Shown one piece after another: positions 43,413 to 51,643 of a stretch of 64,000 nucleotides of DNA. Origin of the DNA: Pyrobaculum sp. 3827-6 (GTDB lineage Archaea > Thermoproteota > Thermoprotei > Thermoproteales > Thermoproteaceae); contig NZ_JAOTQN010000004.1 in NCBI RefSeq assembly GCF_025641885.1, positions 124,001-188,000 of the forward strand, in the 5' to 3' direction. The notes under the pieces were generated by a model. The model was not told where the DNA came from, made no database searches, and saw nothing but the letters and a program-made list of their open reading frames with translations. The position numbers and the translations under genes were made by a program. Each line of letters starts with the position of its first letter. Position 1 is the stretch's first letter.

Positions 43413-43787
43413 GTGGCTGAGCGGTGGCTTAGGCGGGGTGAGAGGTATAAAGCCCTTGCGTATGAGTTCTATCAGCGGGGGCTTTACCCAGAGGCGTGTT
43501 TCTTCGCTCAGCAAGCCGCCGAATTTCTCCTAAAGGGGAGGCTTATAGAAGCCACTGGATCGAGGCCGTATACGCATTCCATCTACCACCTCGTTAAAAT
43601 GCTGTTTGAGGCCCTGGGGGCGGAGCTTGAGGAGGGGGTTGCGAGGTGCGCCAAGTATCTCACGGAGCAGTACATCGGTAGCCGCTACCCAGATGCGAGA
43701 ATGCTTGACTACGACAGAGGGGATGCTGAGCAATGTATAAAATGTCTTGAAGAGGTTTGGAGAAGTGTTGAGAAGACTCTTTCTTAA
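43413..43787 (+). CDS. HEPN-domain protein
   Basis: 124 residues with the HEPN pattern: helices GERYKALAYEFYQRGLYPEA and FFAQQAAEFLLKGRLIEATG, a THSIYHLVKMLF helix, and GSRYPDARMLDYDRGDAEQC at the end. The next gene encodes a minimal nucleotidyltransferase, so this is a HEPN-MNT pair, known as toxin-antitoxin modules in many archaea. The R-x4-6-H RNase motif of toxic HEPN proteins is not obvious. The GTG at 43413 is about 20-25 nt after CGTTATAAACA (43387-43397). Confidence 0.85.
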   Translation: MAERWLRRGERYKALAYEFYQRGLYPEACFFAQQAAEFLLKGRLIEATGSRPYTHSIYHLVKMLFEALGAELEEGVARCAKYLTEQYIGSRYPDARMLDYDRGDAEQCIKCLEEVWRSVEKTLS

Positions 43788-44151
43788 GTCGCATGCCGAG
43801 GTAGAGGAGTGGATTAAGTCGCTGTGCGCAGGGGGGTACACCGTGGTGCTCTTCGGATCCAGGGCGAGGGGAGAGGCGAGGATTGACAGCGACTGGGATC
43901 TCGTAGTGATTGGCAGATCCCCGCCTGGGGAGCCTCCTAACGACTTGGCGCAGGTTCACTTCGCCACGCCGGAGGACGCGGCCGCCGAGGTGGAGAGGTT
44001 CAACACAGTGTTTGTAGACGCCTTCTACGAGGGGCGTCTCGTATGTGGAGACTCCGAGCTGTTTCAAAAACTTAGAGAACTTGTTCTGAAGAAGACCCAG
44101 GGGCTAGTCAAGACCCGTGACGGCTGGGTGCCCGCGCAACTCCGCCGCTAA
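43765..44151 (+). CDS. Minimal nucleotidyltransferase (MNT) of HEPN pair
   Basis: 128 residues from the GTG at 43765. It carries the nucleotidyltransferase signature VVLFGSRARGEARIDSDWDL with the two metal-binding aspartates, and is of the small MNT type. In HEPN-MNT modules the MNT partner can AMPylate the HEPN toxin and silence it; whether this one does is inference. An alternative TTG start at 43747 would add six residues. Its start overlaps the HEPN gene by 23 nt. Confidence 0.85.
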   Translation: MLRRLFLKSHAEVEEWIKSLCAGGYTVVLFGSRARGEARIDSDWDLVVIGRSPPGEPPNDLAQVHFATPEDAAAEVERFNTVFVDAFYEGRLVCGDSELFQKLRELVLKKTQGLVKTRDGWVPAQLRR

Positions 44152-44199
44152 GCCCCGAACTAGATTCCACATCTTCAGCTTGGCCGTATAGGCGCCAGC

Positions 44200-44775
44200 T
44201 TAGTACCTATACACCAGCACACCTCTTCCCTTTGCGTATTTCTCTATGTCGTCTCCTATTCTGACGCCGGCGAGGATGGCGACGGAGGGCTTGCCGTAGG
44301 CGCCTCGGGCCGCCTCCGCCTTTCTAGCCACGGCGTCGACGTCCCTCCTCCTCGGCTTTGTCTTGACCTCCACCACGTACACCGCCTTGTCCGTCTCCAC
44401 AAGGAGATCGATATCCAAGCCGTCCACGCGGGCGTTGCGGCGTCTGGCGAGCACCACCTCCCCCCTAGCCTTAACCTCCTCTCTAAGATCCTCCCAGACG
44501 TACCGGGAGAGGGTAGCCTCTGTGAGAGAGCCTAAACTGTCTTCGATGTTGGATACACGTTTTTCTAGACTAGCTGTACGTGTCTCTAATGCAGATACTC
44601 TTGTTTTTAGTTCTTTGATTTCTGTAGCGACTTGTGTAAATCCGGCTTTGGTGTAGTCTGCCAGCGCCTTCAAAGCCTCGGCCACTGCCTTCATCTCCTC
44701 GCTACGGGCCTCCTCCAGCGCCCTCTTTACAGCCCTCTCCACCACCTCCTCAAGCATCTTGAGGTCGATGGACAT
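44200..44775 (-). CDS. Coiled-coil protein with PD-(D/E)XK nuclease-like domain
   Basis: 191 residues. Residues about 35-80 form a heptad coiled coil (VATEIKELKTRVSALETRTA, SLEKRVSNIEDSLGSL). The C-terminal part has a PD-(D/E)XK pattern: DGLDIDLLVETDKAVYVVEV, then KTKPRR, with D, E and K in the expected order. This resembles the DUF3782-type archaeal proteins, which are common and multi-copy in Pyrobaculum-like genomes. Activity is untested, and the catalytic residues look complete. The gene stands alone. Confidence 0.7.
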   Translation of the reverse strand: MSIDLKMLEEVVERAVKRALEEARSEEMKAVAEALKALADYTKAGFTQVATEIKELKTRVSALETRTASLEKRVSNIEDSLGSLTEATLSRYVWEDLREEVKARGEVVLARRRNARVDGLDIDLLVETDKAVYVVEVKTKPRRRDVDAVARKAEAARGAYGKPSVAILAGVRIGDDIEKYAKGRGVLVYRY

Positions 44776-44817
44776 GTGTGGATTGTGGCGTCTGTTTATA
44801 AACCTGTGGCTGTGGGT

Positions 44818-45762
44818 TTAGAGTGTTTGTAGTTTGGCTAGGTACTGCCAGTAGGCGTCTAGTTCTTTTTCGAGCTCGGCGATTTCCTCTTCTGTGAGGT
44901 GGGCGAATCTGCCTTGTAGTTTGAGGAACTCTTTGAGCGGCTTTCTCTTTGTCTTGTCTATGTGGCTGTTACTTGGGGGGTTTAGCCTCAGCTTGCCGTG
45001 GTCCCACTCGTAGAGGGGGAAGTAGCCCGTCTCTACGGCCAGTCTCGCCACCTCCACTGTCTTGTTTTCGGGGTACCTCCAGCCGGGGACGCAGGGGGCG
45101 AAGATGTGGAGAAATGTGGGGCCCTCCGTTGTGTACTCCAGCGCGGTCTTGATCTTGTTTGCCATATCTAAGATGTGGGATATGCTGGCCGTGGCGGCGT
45201 ATGGGACTCTGTGGGCCATTACGATGCCAACGATGTCTTTTTTCCACTGGATTTTGCCTCTCACGGCGGCGCCTACGGGGGTGGTGGTGGTCCAGGCGTA
45301 TTTGGGCGTGGAGCCGCTACGCTGTATGCCCGTGTTCATATAGGCCTCGTTGTCGTAGAGTATGTAGAGGACGCCGTGTCTCCTCTCCAGCATCCCGCTG
45401 AGGGACTGGAGTCCGATGTCGTAGGTGCCGCCGTCTCCCGCGATGACCACCACCTTGGTGTCGCCGGCGTCCCACAGCCCCTTCCTCCTCAGCGTCTTTA
45501 TGGCGGCCTCCACGCCCGACGCCACGGCGGCGGAGTTTTCAAACGCCACGTGGATGTAGGGGTGCATCCATGCCGTCTCGGGATACGGCGTGGTGGTCAC
45601 CTCCACACACCCAGTCGCGTTTGCAATCACCGCGTTGGGTCCGACGACCTTGGTTATCCACCTCATGGCGATGGCGGCGCCGCACCCGGCGCACATCCTG
45701 TGGCCAGGCGCGAAGAGCTCCTCCCGCGGCAGATCCTTCAAGGTCTTGTAGTACACCTTCAT
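44818..45762 (-). CDS. porB: 2-oxoacid:ferredoxin oxidoreductase, beta subunit
   Basis: 314 residues, the thiamine-diphosphate subunit of a pyruvate (or 2-ketoisovalerate)-type ferredoxin oxidoreductase. The N-terminal CAGCGAAIAMRWI binds a [4Fe-4S] cluster and the TPP-binding motif is VIAGDGGTYDIGLQSLSGML. It oxidises a 2-oxoacid and CoA to acyl-CoA and CO2, reducing ferredoxin. It is the last gene of a gamma-delta-alpha-beta operon with overlapping starts and stops. The actual 2-oxoacid cannot be fixed from motifs. Confidence 0.9.
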   Translation of the reverse strand: MKVYYKTLKDLPREELFAPGHRMCAGCGAAIAMRWITKVVGPNAVIANATGCVEVTTTPYPETAWMHPYIHVAFENSAAVASGVEAAIKTLRRKGLWDAGDTKVVVIAGDGGTYDIGLQSLSGMLERRHGVLYILYDNEAYMNTGIQRSGSTPKYAWTTTTPVGAAVRGKIQWKKDIVGIVMAHRVPYAATASISHILDMANKIKTALEYTTEGPTFLHIFAPCVPGWRYPENKTVEVARLAVETGYFPLYEWDHGKLRLNPPSNSHIDKTKRKPLKEFLKLQGRFAHLTEEEIAELEKELDAYWQYLAKLQTL

Positions 45763-46940
45763 ATCCTCACACCCATGAAGACCGCCTCTTTCCTAGGCCC
45801 CTCTCTCAGCATTGTATATATCTTGTACAGATCCTCTACGTACATTGTGCGTTGCCCGATGCCGTGGATTACATTCACCGCGGGCTTATCCAGCCCGCTC
45901 ATATACATGGCTGTTGCCAGATCTCTGTAGAGGGGGCCCTCGGCGGGGCCTCCGAACATTATCGCCCTGTCTAGAACAGCCAAGGCCTTGACGCCGCTTA
46001 TCGCCTTCAAGACGTCTGCCGTGGGGAATGGGCGGTAGAGCCTAATTCTCACCACGCCCGCGGCTATTCCCCTCTCCCTGGCCAAGTCGGCGGCCGCCTT
46101 GGCGTTTCCGTAGGCCGTGCCGCCGTAGGTCACTATTGCGTAGTCGGCGTCTTCCATTCTGTAGGCCTCTACGACGCCGTAGCCTCTGCCGAAGGCGCGG
46201 CTGTACTCCGCGTCTACATCCTTGGCGATTTTGTACGCCTCCTGGAGGGCGAGTACCTGCTGGTACTTAAATTCGTAGTACCAGTCGGGGGACGTCAGAG
46301 GCCCCATGGTCACCGGACGCCTGGGGTTTAGCGTGTAGGGCCTGGGGGTGCGTGGGAGGAATTTCCTCACCTCTTCCTCGTCGTTTAGCTCCACGGGCTC
46401 CACCGTGTGGGACATGAGGAAGCCGTCGTAGGCCACAATGACTGGGAGCAGGGCCCTCTCGGCTAGGCGGTATGCCTGTATCACCGTGTCGTACACCTCC
46501 TGGGCGGATGCGGCTATGTATATCACCCAGCCGACGTCGCGGGCGTTCATCACGTCGCCGTAGTCGTTGTGTATGCTAATCGGCGCGGAGACCGCCCTCG
46601 TGGGGACGGCCATGACGATGGGTAGCCTCATGCCGCTGGCTATGTGCAACACCTCGTGGGCCAGCTCCAGCCCCTGGCTGGAGGTGGCTGTGAAGACCCT
46701 GGCCCCGGCGGCGGAGGCGCCCACAACGGCTGATAGGGCGGAGTGCTCCGACTCCACGTGTATAAGCTCGGCGTTTAGCTCGCCGTTGGCTACGAATTCG
46801 GAGAGCTTCTCCACAATCGTGGTCTGGGGGGTTATGGGGTAGACCGCTATTACGTCCACGTCGGCGGCCTTCACGGCGTAGGCCACGGCGTAGTTGCTTG
46901 TCAGCGCCTCGATTTTTCTAGTCTTCTGTATCTGCATCAT
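45759..46940 (-). CDS. porA: 2-oxoacid:ferredoxin oxidoreductase, alpha subunit
   Basis: 393 residues. It contains the subunit's characteristic YPITPQTTIVEKLSEF and ESEHSALSAVVGASAAGARV, then FTATSSQGLELAHEVLH, and a C-terminal transketolase-like domain (VAVLDRAIMFGGPAEGPLYR-like region). The start (MMQIQKTRKIEALTSNYAVA) overlaps the delta gene, and the end overlaps porB by 4 nt. Works with the other three subunits in the cytoplasm. Confidence 0.92.
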   Translation of the reverse strand: MMQIQKTRKIEALTSNYAVAYAVKAADVDVIAVYPITPQTTIVEKLSEFVANGELNAELIHVESEHSALSAVVGASAAGARVFTATSSQGLELAHEVLHIASGMRLPIVMAVPTRAVSAPISIHNDYGDVMNARDVGWVIYIAASAQEVYDTVIQAYRLAERALLPVIVAYDGFLMSHTVEPVELNDEEEVRKFLPRTPRPYTLNPRRPVTMGPLTSPDWYYEFKYQQVLALQEAYKIAKDVDAEYSRAFGRGYGVVEAYRMEDADYAIVTYGGTAYGNAKAAADLARERGIAAGVVRIRLYRPFPTADVLKAISGVKALAVLDRAIMFGGPAEGPLYRDLATAMYMSGLDKPAVNVIHGIGQRTMYVEDLYKIYTMLREGPRKEAVFMGVRI

Positions 46941-47248
46941 GGCGCCTCGGGGACCATTTCAATCGCCTTGGTGGGGCACTCGTTTGCACATATGCCACAG
47001 CCCTTGCAGTGGTCGTATATTATTTCGTACTTCACGTCGTATGACCTGCCCCCCACCTTGAAGACGCCTCTGACCTCGGCGATGGTGCCCTCCGGGCAGT
47101 AGAGCCAGCATAGCTGACACCTGACGCATTTGTCGTCGTGTATCACGGGCTTCAAAGTCCTCCAGCCCGCGGTTGAGTAGCGCCTTGTTGAGCCGGGCTC
47201 CGTCACTACGGCGCCTATGGGAAGCTCGGTGGCTCTTGGCAGGGTCAT
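46937..47248 (-). CDS. porD: 2-oxoacid:ferredoxin oxidoreductase, delta (ferredoxin-like) subunit
   Basis: 103 residues with two 4Fe-4S motifs: CVRCQLCWLYCP and CKGCGICANECP. It passes electrons from the catalytic subunits to soluble ferredoxin. The start overlaps porG by 4 nt and the end overlaps porA, so all four are one coupled operon. N-terminal 40 residues are non-ferredoxin as in other PorD subunits. Confidence 0.93.
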   Translation of the reverse strand: MTLPRATELPIGAVVTEPGSTRRYSTAGWRTLKPVIHDDKCVRCQLCWLYCPEGTIAEVRGVFKVGGRSYDVKYEIIYDHCKGCGICANECPTKAIEMVPEAP

Positions 47249-47778
47249 AGCCCCACAGTTTCCTGGTAGGCCATTTCTACAAGTTTTACATTGAGGTCGT
47301 ACAGCCTCCCGGTGAAGTACTTCTTCAAGGCCTCGGCTACGGCTTCAAGCGACACGACTCCCGTGGCCTTCACCACGGCCCCGATTAGGGCGGTGTTCAC
47401 TATTGGCCTGCCCAACACCTTGATGGCTAGGGTGGTTGCGTCTACGTAGTAGGTCTTTATTGGGGCTTTGTAGACGCCGTTTACCACCAGTATGGAGGTG
47501 TCCTTGGCGCCTTCTAGGGGGTTCTCTGCGCTGAATAGCGACTGGTCGGCCACCACTATTACGTCTGGGTGGAGCACAGGCTCTCTGATGTATATAGGCC
47601 TGTCAGAGATCCGTAGGTAGGACTTGACGGGGGCGCCTCTGCGCTCGGGGCCGAACTCCGGGAAGGCTTGCGCATACTTGCCTTCTAGAATCGCCGCGGT
47701 GGCGAGGACTTGCGCCGCAGTGACCATACCCTGGCCGCCCCGTCCGTGAAACCTAACTTCCACCATCCCCATAGTCAT
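47245..47778 (-). CDS. porG: 2-oxoacid:ferredoxin oxidoreductase, gamma subunit
   Basis: 177 residues, the first gene of the Por operon. The GRGGQGMVTAAQVLATAAIL and FGPERRGAPVKSYLRISD motifs are those of the gamma subunit that binds CoA. Upstream, the AT-rich intergenic 47779-47860 (with GGTTAAATAATGG on the minus strand) should hold the operon promoter, shared with the divergent dehydrogenase gene. Confidence 0.92.
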   Translation of the reverse strand: MTMGMVEVRFHGRGGQGMVTAAQVLATAAILEGKYAQAFPEFGPERRGAPVKSYLRISDRPIYIREPVLHPDVIVVADQSLFSAENPLEGAKDTSILVVNGVYKAPIKTYYVDATTLAIKVLGRPIVNTALIGAVVKATGVVSLEAVAEALKKYFTGRLYDLNVKLVEMAYQETVGL

Positions 47779-47860
47779 ATTTTATTTTCCATTATTTAAC
47801 CTTATCTTTTTCGGCTTATGTAGAAATACTAAATTTTTAATAGCAGACAGAGCCGCCGTC
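47779..47860. promoter_or_regulatory. Divergent promoter region, Por operon and dehydrogenase
   Basis: This 82-nt AT-rich gap separates two divergent start codons. On the plus side ATTTTTAATAG (47832-47842) is about 25 nt before the ATG at 47861. On the minus side TTAAATAAT is about 22-30 nt before the Por start at 47778. No clear operator palindrome was found. Confidence 0.4.
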
Positions 47861-48832
47861 ATGAGGTGTATATTCGTATCGCGGGAGGGGTTCCCCGAGT
47901 CTATGTATAAAAAGCTTGAAGAGGCCGGCCGCGTCGAGGTGTATCGCCACGGCGGCTCCCCCTGGTCCACAAGGGGGGTGCCCAAGTCGGTGTTGATAGA
48001 GGCGGCGAGGAGGTGCGAGGCGTTGGTTATATTCATCGGGGATGTGGTGGATAGGGAGGTTCTGGACGCGGGGGCCGCCCTGAAGATCGTCTCCACGGCG
48101 TCGGTGGGCGTAGATCACATAGACGTGGAGTACGCCAGGAAGAGGGGTGTCGTGGTGGCACACACTCCTTACGTCTTGGTGGACGCCGTCGCCGATCTAG
48201 CCGTCGGCCTCCTGCTGGCTGTTGCGAGGAGGATAGCGCTGGGCGACCGCCTCATTAGGAGCGGCGCCGCGGAGGCCGTCTGGGGCAGCCTCATGGGAGT
48301 CGACCTCAGGTGGAAACGCGCCGGCATCGTGGGCCTCGGGAGCATTGGCTCTGCCATTGCCCGGAGGCTGACGGCGTTTGGCGTGGAGGTGGTGTACTGG
48401 AGTAGGAGGAGGAAGCCGGAGGCCGAGTTCTCCCTCGGCATCTCATATGTAGAGCTAGACGAGCTCCTGGCCACCAGCGACTTTGTCATTGTGACCATGG
48501 CGCTGACTCCGGAGACCAGGAGATTTTTCAACCGGGAGAGGTTTCAAAGGATGAAGAGGGGGGCGTATTTCGTCAACGTGGCGCGGGGCGGCCTAGTGGA
48601 TACAGAGGCCTTGGTGGAGGCCCTCGAGACGGGGGTCTTGGCGGGGGCTGCTCTTGACGTGTTTGACGTGGAGCCTCTTCCTGCTGGGCACAGGCTAGCG
48701 TCTATGGATAACGTGGTGTTGACTCCTCACATCGGCTCGGCGGCTGTGGAGACTCGGCGGAGGATGGCGGAGCTGGCGGCTGAGAACGTGGTGTCGTTTT
48801 TCAAAACCGGCAGGGCCATATACTCGGTGTAA
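47861..48832 (+). CDS. D-isomer 2-hydroxyacid dehydrogenase (glyoxylate reductase/PGDH-like)
   Basis: 323 residues of the D-2-hydroxyacid dehydrogenase family. The NAD(P)-binding motif is GIVGLGSIGSAIARRL, with catalytic Arg in NVARGGLVD, Glu in ALDVFDVEP and His in LTPHIGSA. Substrate could be glyoxylate/hydroxypyruvate, or 3-phosphoglycerate; there is no ACT domain as in SerA. The gene is divergent from the Por operon and has its own TATA element. Confidence 0.9.
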   Translation: MRCIFVSREGFPESMYKKLEEAGRVEVYRHGGSPWSTRGVPKSVLIEAARRCEALVIFIGDVVDREVLDAGAALKIVSTASVGVDHIDVEYARKRGVVVAHTPYVLVDAVADLAVGLLLAVARRIALGDRLIRSGAAEAVWGSLMGVDLRWKRAGIVGLGSIGSAIARRLTAFGVEVVYWSRRRKPEAEFSLGISYVELDELLATSDFVIVTMALTPETRRFFNRERFQRMKRGAYFVNVARGGLVDTEALVEALETGVLAGAALDVFDVEPLPAGHRLASMDNVVLTPHIGSAAVETRRRMAELAAENVVSFFKTGRAIYSV

Positions 48833-48855
48833 TTTTTAAAAAGGGGAGACGACTT

Positions 48856-49212
48856 GTGGACATGCGTATACTGGTGCCGGTTGAGGAAAACAGGGGCTGG
48901 GATTCCCCAGTCTCCGACGAGTTTGGGCACGCGCCTTACTTCGCGGTTGTTGAGGGGGGACAGGTGAAGATTTTCAGCAACGGGGAGGTTATAAGGGGGA
49001 GGGGGCACAGGTGGGAGGAGATACTCAGCCTGGGCCCCGACGTCGTCATTACTAGAGAGATTGGGAGGCCGGCGTACCACGTCTTTAGGAACAGGGGCGT
49101 ACGCATATACCTAGCGGAGGGGGCCACTCTACGTGAGGTTCTGGAAAAATTCCAAAGAGGATTGCTGAAGGATTTTCCAGCCGAGCTGGCACACGAGCCG
49201 AGGCACCACTAG
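48856..49212 (+). CDS. NifX/NifB-like dinitrogenase cofactor-binding domain protein
   Basis: 118 residues of the dinitrogenase iron-molybdenum cofactor biosynthesis family: MRILVPVEENRGWDSPVSDE, then FGHAPYFAVVEGG and LGPDVVITREIGRPAY. Such stand-alone proteins in archaea that do not fix nitrogen bind metal clusters or cofactors. Start GTG at 48856 or ATG at 48862; TTTTTAAAAAGG (48834-48845) lies upstream. A role in handling of Fe/Mo/W centres is inference. Confidence 0.82.
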   Translation: MDMRILVPVEENRGWDSPVSDEFGHAPYFAVVEGGQVKIFSNGEVIRGRGHRWEEILSLGPDVVITREIGRPAYHVFRNRGVRIYLAEGATLREVLEKFQRGLLKDFPAELAHEPRHH

Positions 49213-49275
49213 GCGTTACCTGCCGAATACATTGACGTAAGATCTCTCCTCTTCTGGTTGTGAACGGCGATGCTC

Positions 49276-51129
49276 CTAGCTGAATATCAGCTTGTCTAGG
49301 GCCTCTTTGTACCTAACCCACCACTCGTAGTAGTCGTCGTAGTCTTCGAATTCCCACTCTTTTGCGCCGAGTTCGCGGGCGAGGGTGGCGACTAGGTCTC
49401 TGGCTCTTTTGCTCTCCCAAGGCATCGGCTCAGCGCCGGCTAGCTTGGCGTAGTAGGCTATGTCGCGGTAGAGCTGGGGGGTGGGGGGTTTTAAGCCGGC
49501 TAGTGCGTAGAGCTCCTTGAGCACGGGCTCGGCCCAGCCTCTGTGGAACCTGCAGATGCCTGCGTTGTCTATGTAGGCCTCTGCGACGGCGCGTTCGTAG
49601 GATGACTTGGCGAAGTCTTCGGGGGGCATGAATGTGGGGTTGTAGTTTGTCCAGTAGCGCCCCTGTATGTACATGGGTCCTATCAAGCCGGGGGCCCAGT
49701 AGAAGTTCGGCGTCATGTACCCCTCTGTGCCGTATGCGGCGTATACGGCGAGGTCTCTAAATCTGTAGCCGGCGGCCCTCACTCTGTCGGGGTAGCGCCT
49801 CTCCAGCTCCCGCGCGGCTTTTCTAATGCCGTGTCTAGCCACTAGGGCGAGGACCTCGGTGGAGTTGTTTACAAAGCCTTCTATCAGCTCGCCTGCGAGC
49901 CTTGCGTTTTTTCTAGAGTCCTCCACCGGCTTGAAGGCGGCGGGGTCGAAGGCCGGCACGTCGCTCAGCCCCACCTCTTCCGGCTTCAGCAGGCCGGCGT
50001 GCACCGCGTCGAAGAGCCACGCCACTAGGTGGCCGGTCTCTATGGCGTCTAGGCCTAGGCGGTCGATTTTGTCCACCAGCGGCACCGCCTCCTGGAATAT
50101 GTAGTTGCCTATGAAAGGCCCCACGGCGTGGAAGGACTCGTAGTCCACCTTCTTGCCGCGCCACACCTTCTTACAAACGACGGGGCAGGGCTCTCCGCAG
50201 TTGTACCAGCTCCTCGCCTTTTCAAACACCTCAACCTGGAAGGGCTTCCAGAAGAGCTCCATCACCAGGTCTGCGTGTTTTACCCTCTCCTCCTTGGTCA
50301 TGTAGATGGATTTGTAGCCGAAAAGGGGGAGGAGGTCGCGGTAGTGGGGGTAGTTTACCCCGAAGGTGCCCCCCGTCCCCATCTTGGGGTCGTATCTGTA
50401 TTTCACGGTCTTTTCGTTGAGTACGTCTATGTATGGCTTTCCCATCTTTGTCTTGAATATCTGGTTTATTGCTTCGGCGTCTGCGACTTTTTGGTAGAGT
50501 GGCTTTTTCAGACCCCCCACGGCGATGGCAACGACGTTGTGTCCCTGGGCCAGTGCTGTGCCCGGGCCTCCTCTGGCGGCGAAGTCCTCGGCGCCTAGCC
50601 TAAACTCTCCTCTTTTTGCGTCTATGTCTATGGAGACCACGGCGCCGTTGTACGTGGTGAAAGCCGCGGGGCCCACCGCCAGCACCCTCGCGTCGTTTTC
50701 TACGAAAAATTCTCTATGGGCGGCGTAGAGCCTTCGGGCTACTTCATATGCGTCCCCTGGCTCCGCCTCGACGAACTTCACCTCGCCACCTGCGATTAAG
50801 AGGGCTGTGGGCCTCGGGGCCTTCCCCACTATGGCAACGGCGTGGGCCCCCATGCCCAAGGCTTTATAAGCCGCCCCTCCGAGGGCGGATACGTGTAGCG
50901 TCTTGGTCTGGGGGCTTTTGAAGACGAATACCAGTCTGTGCACTCCGTGTAGCCTCCCGCCGACGAAGGGCCCCATGCCGAAGACCACCGGAGCCTCCGG
51001 CGCCAGGGGATCTAGGCGCCACGTCTCGCGTTCTTTATGTATGGCGAGCGCCAGGTCCAGCGGGCCTGTGGACTCCAACTCCCGCCTCCTCACATCACCG
51101 CTTTCTACGTTTATCTCAAGTACAATCAC
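49276..51129 (-). CDS. Tungsten aldehyde:ferredoxin oxidoreductase family, GAPOR-like
   Basis: 617 residues of the tungstopterin aldehyde oxidoreductase family. The [4Fe-4S]-binding cysteines are in YNCGEPCPVVCKK, and the N-terminal region GPFVGGRLHGVHRLVFVFKS, then ALGGAAYKALGMGAHAVAIV, resembles glyceraldehyde-3-phosphate:ferredoxin oxidoreductase (as I recall from Pyrococcus) more than AOR or FOR. GAPOR oxidises glyceraldehyde-3-phosphate directly to 3-phosphoglycerate in glycolysis, without ATP. The tungstate importer at 25-28 kb could supply tungsten. Cofactor and substrate are family inference. Confidence 0.78.
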   Translation of the reverse strand: MIVLEINVESGDVRRRELESTGPLDLALAIHKERETWRLDPLAPEAPVVFGMGPFVGGRLHGVHRLVFVFKSPQTKTLHVSALGGAAYKALGMGAHAVAIVGKAPRPTALLIAGGEVKFVEAEPGDAYEVARRLYAAHREFFVENDARVLAVGPAAFTTYNGAVVSIDIDAKRGEFRLGAEDFAARGGPGTALAQGHNVVAIAVGGLKKPLYQKVADAEAINQIFKTKMGKPYIDVLNEKTVKYRYDPKMGTGGTFGVNYPHYRDLLPLFGYKSIYMTKEERVKHADLVMELFWKPFQVEVFEKARSWYNCGEPCPVVCKKVWRGKKVDYESFHAVGPFIGNYIFQEAVPLVDKIDRLGLDAIETGHLVAWLFDAVHAGLLKPEEVGLSDVPAFDPAAFKPVEDSRKNARLAGELIEGFVNNSTEVLALVARHGIRKAARELERRYPDRVRAAGYRFRDLAVYAAYGTEGYMTPNFYWAPGLIGPMYIQGRYWTNYNPTFMPPEDFAKSSYERAVAEAYIDNAGICRFHRGWAEPVLKELYALAGLKPPTPQLYRDIAYYAKLAGAEPMPWESKRARDLVATLARELGAKEWEFEDYDDYYEWWVRYKEALDKLIFS

Positions 51130-51226
51130 GAAGAAAGGTGGGTGTTACCTAATAATTTTTTTGTTATTGCTGAGTGTACTCATTTCACTAGGTAATACTT
51201 ATATATCCGGCGAATAGGCTGTATTC
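51130..51226. promoter_or_regulatory. Divergent promoter with inverted repeat
   Basis: The 97-nt gap between the GAPOR-like gene (minus) and the CBS gene (plus) is AT-rich. CTTATATATCC (51198-51208) is 24 nt before the GTG at 51227. Complementary words TTACCTA (51145-51151) and TAGGTAA (51189-51195) flank the centre and might bind a dimeric regulator. Confidence 0.4.
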
Positions 51227-51610
51227 GTGAAAGTACGCGACTTGGTTCATGACAAGGTTGTTTATTGCTTCGGGGACGAGCCTATTGAATGCGCCGTTGC
51301 TAAGATGTACGCCGCTAATGTGGGTAGTGTAGTTGTTTTAGATAGGTCGGGGCGCCCCGTCGGCATCGTCACAGAGCGCGACGTGGTGAGGTTCCTGGCT
51401 CAGGAGGTGGATCTCAAGACTCCGCTGGAGAACGTAGCGCGTAAGAACCTAATCACGGCATCACCAGAGGACTCCGTGGTATCTGCCGCTGTTAAGATGA
51501 TTGAAAACAACATTCGGCATATGCCCGTGGTGGAGGGCGGGCGGCTCATCGGCGTAATTAGTATAAGAGACGTCCTGAGGGCGCTTGTGGCAGCTGAGGC
51601 GTTTCCCTAA
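51227..51610 (+). CDS. CBS-domain protein
   Basis: 127 residues made of two CBS motifs: CAVAKMYAANVGSVVVLDRS, then GRPVGIVTERDVVRFLAQ, and the second VVSAAVKMIENNIRHMPVVE, then GGRLIGVISIRDVLRAL. A stand-alone CBS pair binds adenine nucleotides, S-adenosylmethionine or related ligands and acts as a sensor. The partner is unknown; the divergent GAPOR-like gene is the nearest. The GTG start follows a TATA element. Confidence 0.88.
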   Translation: MKVRDLVHDKVVYCFGDEPIECAVAKMYAANVGSVVVLDRSGRPVGIVTERDVVRFLAQEVDLKTPLENVARKNLITASPEDSVVSAAVKMIENNIRHMPVVEGGRLIGVISIRDVLRALVAAEAFP

Positions 51611-51643
51611 AAACCTATTTTTTACCCGGAGTTTCCCCCGGCC

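Noticed and set aside
45175-45930. A 251-codon open frame on the plus strand
   Set aside because: Antisense to porB and porA, whose motifs are clear.
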